Positions 22,661-32,140 of a DNA stretch of 64,000 nucleotides are shown here, in pieces. The notes below the pieces were generated by a model. That model was given only the letters and a program-made list of their open reading frames with translations. It made no database searches and was not told the DNA's origin. The DNA lies in contig OX422184.1 in NCBI GenBank assembly GCA_949130485.1, positions 6,800,655 through 6,864,654 of the forward strand. The letters are read 5' to 3'. This stretch comes from Agelas oroides. Taxonomy: Eukaryota; Porifera; Demospongiae; Agelasida; Agelasidae. Both the position numbers and the translations under genes were made by a program. Each line of letters begins with the position of its first letter. Position 1 is the first letter of the stretch.

Positions 22661-22714
22661 AGCTAAAGTAAATTGCATGACTGTACTAGTACAGTCATGC
22701 AATTTACTTTAGCT
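22661..22714. repeat. perfect 54-bp palindrome
   Basis: The 27-bp arm starting AGCTAAAGTAAATTGCATGA is followed without spacer by its exact reverse complement; the centre is GTACT|AGTAC. It could extrude as a cruciform. Confidence 0.95.
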
Positions 22715-22723
22715 GTGCAATTT

Positions 22724-22771
22724 ATTCATGACTTTGCCGCTTTATAGCTATAAAGCGGCAAAGTCATGAAT
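22724..22771. repeat. perfect 48-bp palindrome
   Basis: The 24-bp arm starting ATTCATGACTTTGCCGCTTT is followed without spacer by its exact reverse complement; the centre is ATAG|CTAT. It lies 9 bp from the 54-bp palindrome and is unrelated to it in sequence. Confidence 0.95.
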
Positions 22772-22993
22772 ACTGGTAGCTATCACCACTTAGCTGTGTT
22801 TCCAGGCTGTGTGACAGGACACAATCAGGGAAACAAGGCTAATTGATCCTGTACTTACTACCAACTAACTAGTGAGCTACTAGATCCTCCATTTGTCTCA
22901 ATAATGAGAAAAAGTAGTGCATGGCAAACAGAATTACGAATTGTGTGTGCTTGTGCATGTATGACACTAGTGTTTAGTGTTCATGTGTGTGGT

Positions 22994-23024
<31 letters not shown>

Positions 23025-23350
23025 GACACTAGTGCAGGCTCCAAGTGACATACGCTACTTACAGTACAATGGCTACTATCAGGTAGTCTCCCCTGTGCAT
23101 ATTTGGTCGCATTTCCGTCTAAATGCCTTATGTCCCAGAGAGGTAACACACACTTCATCTGTGATGATAAACACTGTGGGTTAATGGCAAAAGCCAAGAG
23201 TACTTTTCAGGGAGTAGCCATCACCGTTAGCTGTGTTCCCAGGGTTTGTGACAGCTAGGACACTACCAAGGAAACAAGGCTATTGTTACTGTACTTACTA
23301 CCAACTAGTGACCTCCTAGATCCTTCATTTGTCTTGATAATGAGAAAGAA

Positions 23351-24009
23351 AACCTGTAGCAATGGTGATGGCTACAGAAGCTGGCATGTAGCTTCTTGCT
23401 AGCCTCATACTCAGGCCCCGCCCAGCTTTCCGTCGCTTTCAGCACCGTATGGAAGTGATGTGAATAGAGTAAAATACAAGTCATGCCAACATTCTAGTGT
23501 TATCAGGGTAATAGTTTCCGAGTAGAATCCCTACCCAAACTATTATCAACTCCATAACTTTCTAACATATAAAGTACATTTTCAAGAGAAATGGTTGGTA
23601 GCCCTGCATGGACTTTATGTATATGCCAGCATTCAAGTCACAGTTCAGCTTCTTTCAATAAACATGAACGTGCACACAAACAGAAATTCAATCACTCTAT
23701 TGTTTCTTATATTACATAATTCGTGTGTAATTTAGCCTTGTTCCCAGGCAGTTGTGAACATGGCTACTATATACCACAATGCCAATACAGAGCCAATCAT
23801 CACCCTAATGACACAACTTGGGGGTGTGCTCCCCACTGTGAACAAAAGCCATCCATAATCATTATCTGGGCCTCCATCACAAGAATTAATGGCGGCAAAC
23901 TACAATAAATTCAGTACACAATAATAGATGTGGTTTTGAATTAGTGACCTTAATATTGCATAATTATAAAACAACATCTTTGAATCAGTGTAGGCCCACG
24001 CTGAACAAA
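23351..24009. other. no gene recognised; 3' flank of the selenoprotein gene
   Basis: A foldback-family remnant lies near 23398-23465 (GCTAGCCTCATACTCAGGCC). Otherwise AT-rich, probably including the 3' end of the selenoprotein transcript. Confidence 0.35.
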
Positions 24010-24060
24010 ATATCAGACTAAGTACAGAAATGAGACTTCTTTAAACTTAGTCATCATGAA
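24010..24060 (-). promoter_or_regulatory. SECIS-like element in the 3'UTR
   Basis: SECIS hairpins direct the ribosome to read UGA as selenocysteine. On the minus strand, ATGA (24057-24054) is followed by GACTAAGT, an apical part with AAA, a mini-stem GAAG/TTTC, then ACTTAGTC, which pairs perfectly with GACTAAGT, and TGAT (24015-24012). This matches the eukaryotic type II layout: ATGA/TGA core, helix, unpaired AA, small apical helix. It starts about 80 nt after the TAA of the gene, a normal distance. The fold was judged by eye; energy was not computed. Confidence 0.72.
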
Positions 24061-24137
24061 ACAGTGAATGACCGACCATGAATAAAGATGACACGCAAGT
24101 TAAATAATGAGGAATGAGTTTAAAAATGTGGCATGAG

Positions 24138-27100
24138 TTACAGAATGAGGCAGTAACTCTCTGTTTCAGTGACCTTCTCTGGTGGCTTCCCACCAGCAAT
24201 GGCCTTCACTTCCTTCACCACCTGCAAGAAAAAGGGTGTGGTGAATCACGTACTCAGCATTTTTATGTTTGTGGCATGTTACGTGGGTGGATCAAAGTAC
24301 TGCTTTGTGCCACATTTGCTATACTAAACTATGGCTAAGTCAGAGGTACTATATATATCTGAAAAACAGTGCCTCTGACATCCAGCATAAATGAGCAAAT
24401 GAGCACTTGGAATAGCACTACACTGATTTACCTAAAGCTGTATAGCAAGAACAAGACACCAGAACAAACATGCCACAAATTTAGTTGTTCTTGGCACTTA
24501 GGTAATATCTCAGATACAGCCCTTGTGATGCAACAAAGGTCTCGGCCTGCGTCATCAACCTTTGTTTCATCATGTGGGCTGTATCTGAGATAAGACTCCT
24601 CATGCTTGTACAATAACTAATACGTGTGCACTACAGACATCACACTATCATCAGTAGGGCAAGCACTCAATATCAAACACCATCAATAATCGGACCATAG
24701 TTGACTTGGGTGCTGAAAACTGTTGTTGAATGTTGAGTAAGGCCACTCACTCAATGATTACATTAAGCTGTAGACATTATACGTACTCACCAAGCCCCAC
24801 AACATTGGTACGAAATGCACAGTATGTACTCCATTTAATACACCTCACTTTAGCCCTGCTAAATAGAATGATGATGTGTACCAAGAAGATTGGATGCACC
24901 TTATAAACTAGGAAGATGCTGCATCATCTTGGAATGATTCTGAGCAAGTAACTGATTAAGATTAAGCAAATTTCGTACTATGAACATGAATTAGTAGCCA
25001 AAGGGATCACTACACATGCTGACAATGCAGCTATTTGTTCAGCCTGGCTGGAGCAGCTGATGTAGCTATTACACAGGCACGGGCTAAGTCTCACACTTGT
25101 AGCATGAGCCAGAAGAACAGGAATCTCTGCCATATATGGGTCGTCTAGGTTCTCATTCATTCACGGCTCTTACCTAAACAAATGCCACCACAGTACATTC
25201 TACGGTCTGTGAGCAGCCTTTTTTGTCACGTGGCCATCAAACACATAACAGACATAATTATCTGCAAGTAAGTTGCCATGTGTGATGCAAATGCAGTAGT
25301 CTTCGCTACCAATCTTTTCACACCAGCTGAGCTGAAGTGTATGTGGATGATTCATCTTTATGAAACGATGAAGTCTGCTCACTTAAAATTTACGGTGAGT
25401 CGTTGGCCAAGCCTCAGGCTCGCCCCAATAATATGCTAACAAGACTTAAAAAACATTAAAAATGTAAAAAGATGTAGGGATGGCATGCCAAAAAGTATGC
25501 AAACAAGGTAGGGATGATATAATAGTGAAGGCAAATTTACAAAGCCTCATCCCTGCATTGTTTTCACACTAGTTTGCAACTGTAATGTAAAAAGATGTAG
25601 GGATAGGGTTAGGGCTAATTAGGGCACTTTTTGGCATGCCATCCCTACATCTTTTTACATTTTTAATGTTTTTTAAGTCTTGTTTCTGTACTTTTTTGAT
25701 GTTAATCAGTTACAGTTAGACCTAAGCCTAAGAAGAATATTTCTCCAAAACTTGAAACAGAGTGAAACCGATCTCCTGAATTTTTGATCACATGACAACT
25801 GACCAGCTGCAGCACAGAAAACTATACTGACAACTGACCATCATAGCATCACAGTTTACTAAAGCTGTGAGTAGCTACTTTATTTAGTGTAGCTATAAGT
25901 TGGCAGCTGAATGCAGCGCCTTACCTGTGTGGTGTTCATAAACCTTGCCCACTACTACGGGAAGAGACCGTGCCAGCAGTGCGCATGGTCAACTCGCGAT
26001 TTCACTTGTGCACTAGTCTCGTTCCCATACCAATGATTGAGGTATTTGGCCTGGGAACGAGACTACATGTGCGCATGTGTACAACATTAGAAAATGGCGT
26101 CCTTTGCGACGGACAGCACCCACAGAGTGTTGTGAATGGCTTTTATTGACTAGGGTGAATTTGAAGCTATGAAGACGCCGATTGGTCGTAGGGCTCTGCG
26201 TTGTGATAAGCATCAGTTTTGTGCTAAAATGACAGTGAGTACTTGAACTGTTTGCGAGATATCGTTGTTGAACATAATGGTCGTAACAAGAAGAATGAAA
26301 AAAATGGCACTTTCACTACCGCACACTTTTGCATTTAGCTGTCTTCCGCGTGGCTTTTGGCCACTTACACTGCGCTTTGCAGGTAGGTTGTCAGAAGGAA
26401 ACGGACAGCGTGTATTTGTGGTTGATTAAAGTCCTTTGAAGAAACCATAAAATGTGAGTCAGCCTATGAAGCCATTGATTGACCAGGTAAACCACAAGTT
26501 TACTTTAGTCTTGTAACTGCTGACAACCTACTTGCAAAGCGCAGTACGAGTCTTGCTGATCACAAAGGCACTCAAACAGGAAGCCTGGGCGCTTCAGTAA
26601 ACTTTTAGCGTGTTTGTGGTGAAGTTGTATGGCTTTTGCTTAAGTATTGCATTATTGCATGCCATCGAGAGTCTACCGACTCTCTGATAACAAGATGTGC
26701 TTATAGCCAGAATCTACGGTATCAGTTATGCGGCAGTAGGGTCTTGTAAGCCTTTTGTCTAGCCTCGTTCACAGCCCTATCCAGCTTCCATCACTTGCAG
26801 TAACTGAAAAGCAGGAGATTTCTTATTCATGTGTGGGCTAGCATCACTCGGTTAGGGGCAGATTACGTACTTCTGTATCAGGTTCTCTTTCCTCCACCAA
26901 TGCACGAAATCATGAGAATGAGGTTACTTAGTCATTAGGGCAATGACATGAAAGGTAAAAAAATGCACAGCTTGGACTCACAGCTTCAGACATGGGGAAA
27001 CACTTCTTTGACTGTTTTGAGAAGATGAGTTGCCCATTCACTGTTATCTCAAAGTCTCCCTGGTTACCAACGGCCCCCGTGACATTTACCCCCGGCACCT

Positions 27101-27260
27101 CGTCCTTCAAAAGCTGGGCGAGGCTGTGATAGCGTGGGGCGTACCCTCATCCGCCACTGCAGGGGAAGGTAAAGGTGATAAACACAAATACGTCATTACA
27201 TTCTCTCCTCCCACAAGCGCACTCCTACCAGTATTTCACATCAACTTCTACTGCAGACAT
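24138..27260 (-). CDS. selenoprotein W / MIEN1-like (Rdx family) selenoprotein, 3 exons
   Basis: Rdx-family proteins are small thioredoxin-like redox proteins with a CxxU or CxxC motif. Exon 1 (27260-27229) encodes MSAVEVDVKY plus TG and ends at GTAGGA. Exon 2 (27156-26982), after a CCCCTGCAG acceptor, gives C-G-G-TGA: cysteine 11 and a TGA at position 14 (27149-27147) where SelW carries selenocysteine. It continues GYAPRYHSLAQLLKDEVPG, a TGAVGNQGDFEITVNGQLIF stretch and SKQSKKCFPMSEA, ending at GTGAGT in phase 0. Exon 3 (24221-24138), after TTTTTCTTGCAG, adds VVKEVKAIAGGKPPEKVTE and ends YCLIL-stop, a CAAX prenylation motif as in MIEN1 (CVIL). Total 96 residues. All phases match. The SECIS-like hairpin follows. 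Intron 2 (~2.8 kb) contains three repeat elements. Reading TGA as a plain stop would leave 13 residues. Confidence 0.85.
24506..24592. repeat. imperfect 87-bp palindrome in an intron
   Basis: The arms TATCTCAGATACAGCCC and GGGCTGTATCTGAGATA are exact complements, and the inner parts (GATG(C)AACAAAGGT / ACCTTTGTTTCATC) nearly so. It lies in the long second intron of the selenoprotein gene and resembles a small MITE. Confidence 0.85.
25180..25437. repeat. diverged repeat shared with 44380-44680
   Basis: Both places contain a minus-strand GGCTGCTC(A/T)CAGACCG-type block (a GRLL(T/S)DR frame) followed on the plus strand by TTTAAAATTTACGGT and AGGCTCGCCCCAATAA. The shared sequence could be an old duplicated exon with flanks or a repeat family. 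Confidence 0.35.
25438..25684. mobile_element. 247-bp MITE with perfect 59-bp TIRs
   Basis: The arms at 25438-25496 and 25626-25684 are exact reverse complements starting AACAAGACTTAAAAAACATT. The interior repeats part of the arm (ATGTAAAAAGATGTAGGGAT, ~25580). Perfect arms imply a recent insertion or conversion. It sits in intron 2 of the selenoprotein gene. A target duplication was not identified. Confidence 0.88.
26013..26066. repeat. short foldback element of the CTCGTTCCCAG family
   Basis: Starts TAGTCTCGTTCCCA and ends TGGGAACGAGACTA, perfectly inverted ends around a ~25-bp loop. It gives the clearest consensus of the family's terminus in this window. Confidence 0.8.
26757..26930. repeat. 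foldback/SINE-like element in the selenoprotein intron
   Basis: Starts CTAGCCTCGTTCACAGCCC, contains TCCATCACTTGCAGTAACTG, and ends AGAATGAGGTTAC. A corresponding copy sits beside the decayed duplicate at 18.24-18.31 kb. A cryptic AG in it could in principle give a short alternative last exon, but exon 3 at 24.2 kb fits the family far better. Confidence 0.6.
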
Positions 27261-28158
27261 GTCGACCGCCTTCCAAGTGCTCTGTGTCCGACAAAAAACG
27301 CCTCTAGTCTGTGGTTATGCCAAGCGACTTTAAGTCTCAGACTCAGGAAGCGGCTTTCACACTGAATTACGTAATTACCAAACAAAAGTCATGTGATTGG
27401 GTTTATCCCTGTAATTTAAATGTTCGGTTTGCTTACAAAATTTGACGGGGAAACGGCACAGTGCATAGCTACCAGTCATGTTGCAGTACCATGTTATGCT
27501 GCAAGTTTACTGACACTGACATATAGATGTCTATCACACCCATGCAATAGCTACTATAGCCTATAGTTAGAAATATTTCATGCTCCGGCAGTTACTCTGA
27601 CTGAATGTAAGGTTTATGGAAAAGAGAACCCGCCTCATCCATTCACTGTTTCAATTATTGAAGCACCTACCTTAATTCTCACCTTTATACTTGTAGAGCT
27701 TCATGCAGTTTGAATTGGTATAGAATTATATAATATAATTATAACTCTATACATTATGTACAGGAAACATTGGCTGAGTTGGCCAGATTCAGGTTACAGG
27801 ATGCCGATTAAGTTCATCATTGTTTTGAAGCCAAGTATTCATGTCATAGCTACAGTGACTGATATGGGTCAGTGTCTTACAGACTGTTGCAAATGTTATC
27901 CCATTCCAGGAGATGGGTTAGTAAGAATGGATTACTGAGACGCCTTTCTTGAGATGGGAGGAAGTACAGTTCATGTGAAATGAAAGCTATAGAAGATTTG
28001 TAAAATCAACATCAGAGACATGAATGAAACACAAGATTAGTGTGAGTGGGTCAGTTTGTTGTAAAAGAGGAAGTTGCATGTGACAAAAGCAGAAGTGGCT
28101 ACAGCTAGCCAATGCTTAGAAAATAAGCTGTAAATGATCTCTCAGTGCAAGTTTATCT
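27261..28158. other. intergenic, probable selenoprotein promoter side
   Basis: Lies between the start of the selenoprotein gene and the 3' end of the Kelch/Death/ZU5 gene, both on the minus strand. An AT-rich palindromic tract lies near 27722-27745. No TATA box could be assigned and no gene was seen. Confidence 0.4.
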
Positions 28159-31100
28159 TCACAGGCAGTACTTCATTCTGAGGTCTCTTCCAAGCTGCTG
28201 CTCTCCCAGGAACTCAACAGCCTCAATGATGGCAAGCCAGGTTGGGGGAGGGTCTACTCTCTTCAGCCACACCTCCAGCATCTCAAGCAGACAGTGGTGG
28301 GGGTGATTGTGGTGCTTTGTTTCAATGCTGGTAAGGTTACTGATCTCCAGCTGCAGGTGGACTCCAATCGCTTTCCACTTGTCTGTGACCTTGTGGTAGA
28401 GGGCGGCCATCAGGTCTTTCAACTCTGGTGTCTCAGCTGATAGGAAAAGTAATTTAGAGCTAGGCTTCAAGAATGTGGCAGAGTGCCATACTGAATAATT
28501 GCTTTGTGTCACTCACCCTGGTTGTATTCCACTGATCCACCACTTGATGTTGACATGTGCCTTACCACTGCACAAGAACAATCATAGACAAAATAGCTAA
28601 TCCACACTTTCTAAAGCACGCTAAGGTCACATAACTATGATCACTAGAAAGTTTGTGCCGCAGCTCACTGCAACCATCCTCTGTAGTTAATGATCTAGAT
28701 GAAGGTAGCTGGGTTCTGGGACTGTGTGTGGTCACCACGTCTGCCATGAGAATGAGATTAACAATACTACAATGGGCTGCTGTGTATTCACTAATGTTTA
28801 GTCACTGCAATGGCATGTAGATCTAAGTAGTCAAAACGTGATTTCTAAATGAAATTTCACAACAGACTGAGATTAAATAGGTGAACTGAAATTATAATGC
28901 AAGCCACTACCTTCCCATGCTGGATTCAGAGTGAGATGAAAGAAATTGTATGGTGCTTTTGCTCCAATGAGGTCTACTTTGTGCATCAGTTGCACAGGTC
29001 TCTGGTCCTCCCTCTTCCACTGCACAATCAGTTGACATTCAGGGATCCACTGACCTGGTTGAAACTCATCAGCATCCTTCCTAGAGATCTGGATTTGAGC
29101 ATGAGATTAACAATGAAGATTGACCTTATCAATTATGTGAAGTAACATGACACATATTGTGGTCCATGCTTCACTCACAGTGGGGAAAGTGAATGGTGTT
29201 ATTTTCCAGCCCTCCCTTGTCACCAGTCCATCCACAGGAATGTCCAGAGTGATTTCACTGCGCACAAATCCGACCCGCAGGCTGGCTTCTTTCGTGGCAA
29301 AGTGGTCATAGTGCTCTCTAACAACCTGCAGTGGAAACAGACCTTGTCAATTGAAATCATCACTGTGAATGCATGCAGCATGTACCATGTTTTTGGCATC
29401 AAGATCTTGTGTGATGACAAAGTAAAATCTCCAGTCATGCATCTGTTTCATAGTGTGGTACAAATGTGCACAATACAACCGTGAGGTGCCTTTTCTCCCA
29501 GTGATGGCTAACCCAGAGAAGTGGCTCAATTGGATGCTGCCATAGGAGCTGTATATGTTGAACACCCCTCCATCCATCTGTCTGAACTTGTAGGGAAGGT
29601 CTCTCTGAGAGCATCTGCTGAAGACAAAGCTAAGGTTAGACAATGCAGCCTCATTCTCTCTGAGTGCACAATGTTGGATTTCCAACAGGACTGGTTCAGT
29701 AAACTTGCAGGGTGCTGTGATCCAGAAGACAGGGCTGATGAAGTCTGAATCTTCAGGAAGCTGAAACTGCCCTGAGAGACTTGCTCTGATCTTGATCCTA
29801 CACCTGCTCATGCCAGCTGGAAGGCTTCCTTCAGGCACATGAAGCCTAAATCCATACCCTTTCCAGTCAAATAAGCCTCCTTGATTTTGAATTGTGAGCT
29901 CAACTTCTCCAAACACTTCCACTCCACGAATGGAGCCTAACAAATGTGAGTAAAAGTGCAATGTATAATTATAGTTTTACAGAACACTTAGAGGATTTGT
30001 CCATTATAAAGGTTTACAAAAAACATTCACATGCATTTTTGGTCATTTCTGCAATCAAGAAAAGTACAATAGGCCTACCAGATGTGATCTCCACAGCAGT
30101 GGATTCACCATACGTCTGGACAGTGACCTCCTGGCAGTCTGGACTGTTCTGAATTGCTACATTTTTGCAATCAGGTTTGGTCTGCTGCTCTCTGCTCTCA
30201 ATTGCAGACATGTCTAGCTCATACTCTCCCTTCTTGCTTTCCGACATCTAAGAGAAAGCAAACTCAACAGTCTACGCACACCAGCTGAACACTTAGTGCA
30301 CAAGCAAGAATACACCTACCAGGGATGCTGATTGTGAGGTAGCTGGTGGTATGTTGAGGAACTCCTCAATCTTTTGAGCAATCTCTCCTATCTCAATACT
30401 CTGAAGCATCTCCAACAGCTTTTGCCAGGTGGGAGGTAGATAACTCTCACCCGAGAGCCATGCTTTGACCATCATTTTTGATCCCTCCACTGGATTGTTT
30501 TCTGTTCTGAGACTTTCCAGACACGATTCATGAAAATGTAGTGCTGAGGCAATCTTAAGAAACTTGGGAGCCAATTTGTTAAAGATGGGAATACCGGCCA
30601 CCTTTTCCAAGCGATCAAGTGCACTCATGTCAAAGTAACCACCAAGGAATGAGGTTACTATTGGAATGAAAGAAGACCTCAACTTTGATTACTGTATCCC
30701 AAAATGAAAAAAAAACAAAAAACAAAAACACTTCTCCATTGAATCCTAAAATTACTGTGAGCTATAGAATTAGTACACCATGGCACTAAACTCTTCAGGC
30801 ATATCATAATGCTGTGAAGTCTTGCATAAACACTTCACCTTGCATGTGCTTACAGTATTGAAAATTGTACCCATTTTTTTACACCGGTACTCTAAAATGC
30901 TCAGAGCATCTCGCCTCACGCTGGAAATAAAGGAATTTAGATGTTATGAGGTGAAAATAGAGGAAAGTGAAAAGGCCATGCAGCAGTTGACAGGAGTCGA
31001 ACCCAGGACACCTCTGGCTTGAGCCGCCAGTTCTCTGCTACTGGGCCACGACAGCCAGACAACCACCAACCCTCACAATCCTCTATATGTACTGCACAGG

Positions 31101-32140
31101 TGGTACTGAATGCCTCAGTCGCATGCCTGGTAGCCACTCAGTACTCCAGACAGTTATTACTGCTACACACTTTGTAAAACTAAGAGAAGGTTAAGTCTAT
31201 TTGCGAAAATATGATCCACAAATTAGCCTAAAAGCTCATAAACATTATACAATATACCTTCAATATTTGCTCTGAATGAGTATGATGATAGTCCTGATTC
31301 AGTATCTCCTCCCACCACCAGCAGTTCTCCTGTGGGGAGGACTAGAGTGCAAATGGAATAGCAGGCAATAGGCAAATCTCCCACATGTACCCAGGAGTTG
31401 TTACTAGAGGAGTAAGCATAGATGGCTGAGCTAAAGGGGTATCCTTCTCCAATAGTCACAAGTTGGTTCTTAAACATGGCAGGGGTGGACCCCTCTAGAG
31501 GTGTACTGGGTAATTTCTTCCATACTGATGTCTGCCCAGCTTCTTCGGAATTAGTGGTGGCTATCAGGGATTCCACAGACGTGTAGTAGACATCATGGCC
31601 TTGTTCAATTCCACCAGCCAGGTACCAGTTCCCCTCATGCAGAGTAGACTTCATCCAAGAACATCTTATGGGAAAAGACTGGGCCCTCCTCCACTGGCAT
31701 CCATCGTATACTTCCACTGCATCTAGAGGACCGATCTGACCACCACTAGAACCTCCAGCCACAATAAGGTGATCACCTATGCTAACAGCAGACGCCTGAT
31801 ACCGATTTGTTGTCATATATGGAAGAGGCTGGTTCCAATTATATTGCTCATCCAAGACCCAAAGCTGGTTAGTAGCCCTGCCAGAATTGGGATCTCCACC
31901 CCCAACCAGCACCAGTTGAGATTGGTAAGTGGTTAGGGCATACCACTCAGTTGGCGTTTCCAGTGTGTCCCATGTATCATCAATAAAGTCATAGATAAGG
32001 AGTCTGGATGATGACCTTCCTCCTCCGATATAGACCTTGTCCTCAAGCACAACTGCCTGGGCATTATACACACACACAGGTGTCTTACAATATTCACTCC
32101 ACTCCAGTGTTGTAAGGGGGTGGAGGAGATTTACTGTAGG
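28159..32140 (-). CDS. Kelch-Death-ZU5-UPA-Death protein, multi-exon
   Basis: Minus-strand exons with matching phases: 32140-31258, 30657-30320, 30247-30079, 29936-29386, 29325-29179, 29088-28911, 28740-(donor unresolved), 28567-28517, 28436-28159. Exon 1 as seen encodes a Kelch beta-propeller of five to six blades (VYIGGG, LVLVGGG, LIVAGGSSGG, WYLAGG, LLVVGG). It splices G|TA into a Death-fold exon (FLKIASALHF, then VEGSKMMVKAWLSGE). Next come a linker, then a ZU5 domain (GLFDWKGYGFRLHVPEGSLP, FISPVFWI), and a UPA-like region (WRFYFVITQDLDA, then FQPGQWIPECQLIVQWKRE). A C-terminal Death domain (WKAIGVHLQLE, LLEMLEVWLKR, LGEQQLGRDLR) ends at the TGA. ZU5-UPA-Death is the cytoplasmic supramodule of UNC5, PIDD and ankyrins; here no TM or ectodomain is seen and Kelch plus an extra Death domain stand in front. 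About 900 residues. The true first exon lies upstream of 32140 and was not found. Confidence 0.82.
30981..31058 (-). repeat. tRNA-like sequence in an intron (SINE head)
   Basis: On the minus strand a box-A-like TGGCCCAGTAGCAGAGA is followed by a perfect 5-bp anticodon stem CTGGC/GCCAG around a 7-nt loop and by box B GGGTTCGACTCC. The acceptor stem does not pair well and position 33 is G, so it is not a functional tRNA gene. It lies between the Kelch and first Death exons. Confidence 0.6.

Larger units (their letters stand above)
22370..23350. repeat. tandem duplication of ~500 bp, with TG-rich microsatellites
   Basis: Unit 1 (about 22370-22915) and unit 2 (about 22960-23350) share TG-rich starts, AGACACTAGTGC(G/A)GGCT, GAGGTAACA, CTGTGATGAT and a closing block around TAGATCCT(C/T)CATTTGTCT. 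Each also contains a TTTCCAGG...GGAAACAAGGCTA foldback-family remnant. The two perfect palindromes occur only in unit 1, so they were gained after the duplication or lost from unit 2. Confidence 0.7.

Noticed and set aside
26795..26820. Alternative last exon of the selenoprotein gene from a cryptic AG in the repeat
   Set aside because: It would end after 8 codons with no family similarity, whereas the exon at 24221-24138 matches the SelW/MIEN1 C-terminus and is followed by the SECIS-like hairpin.
29521..29748. 75-codon plus-strand frame
   Set aside because: Antisense of the ZU5 exon.
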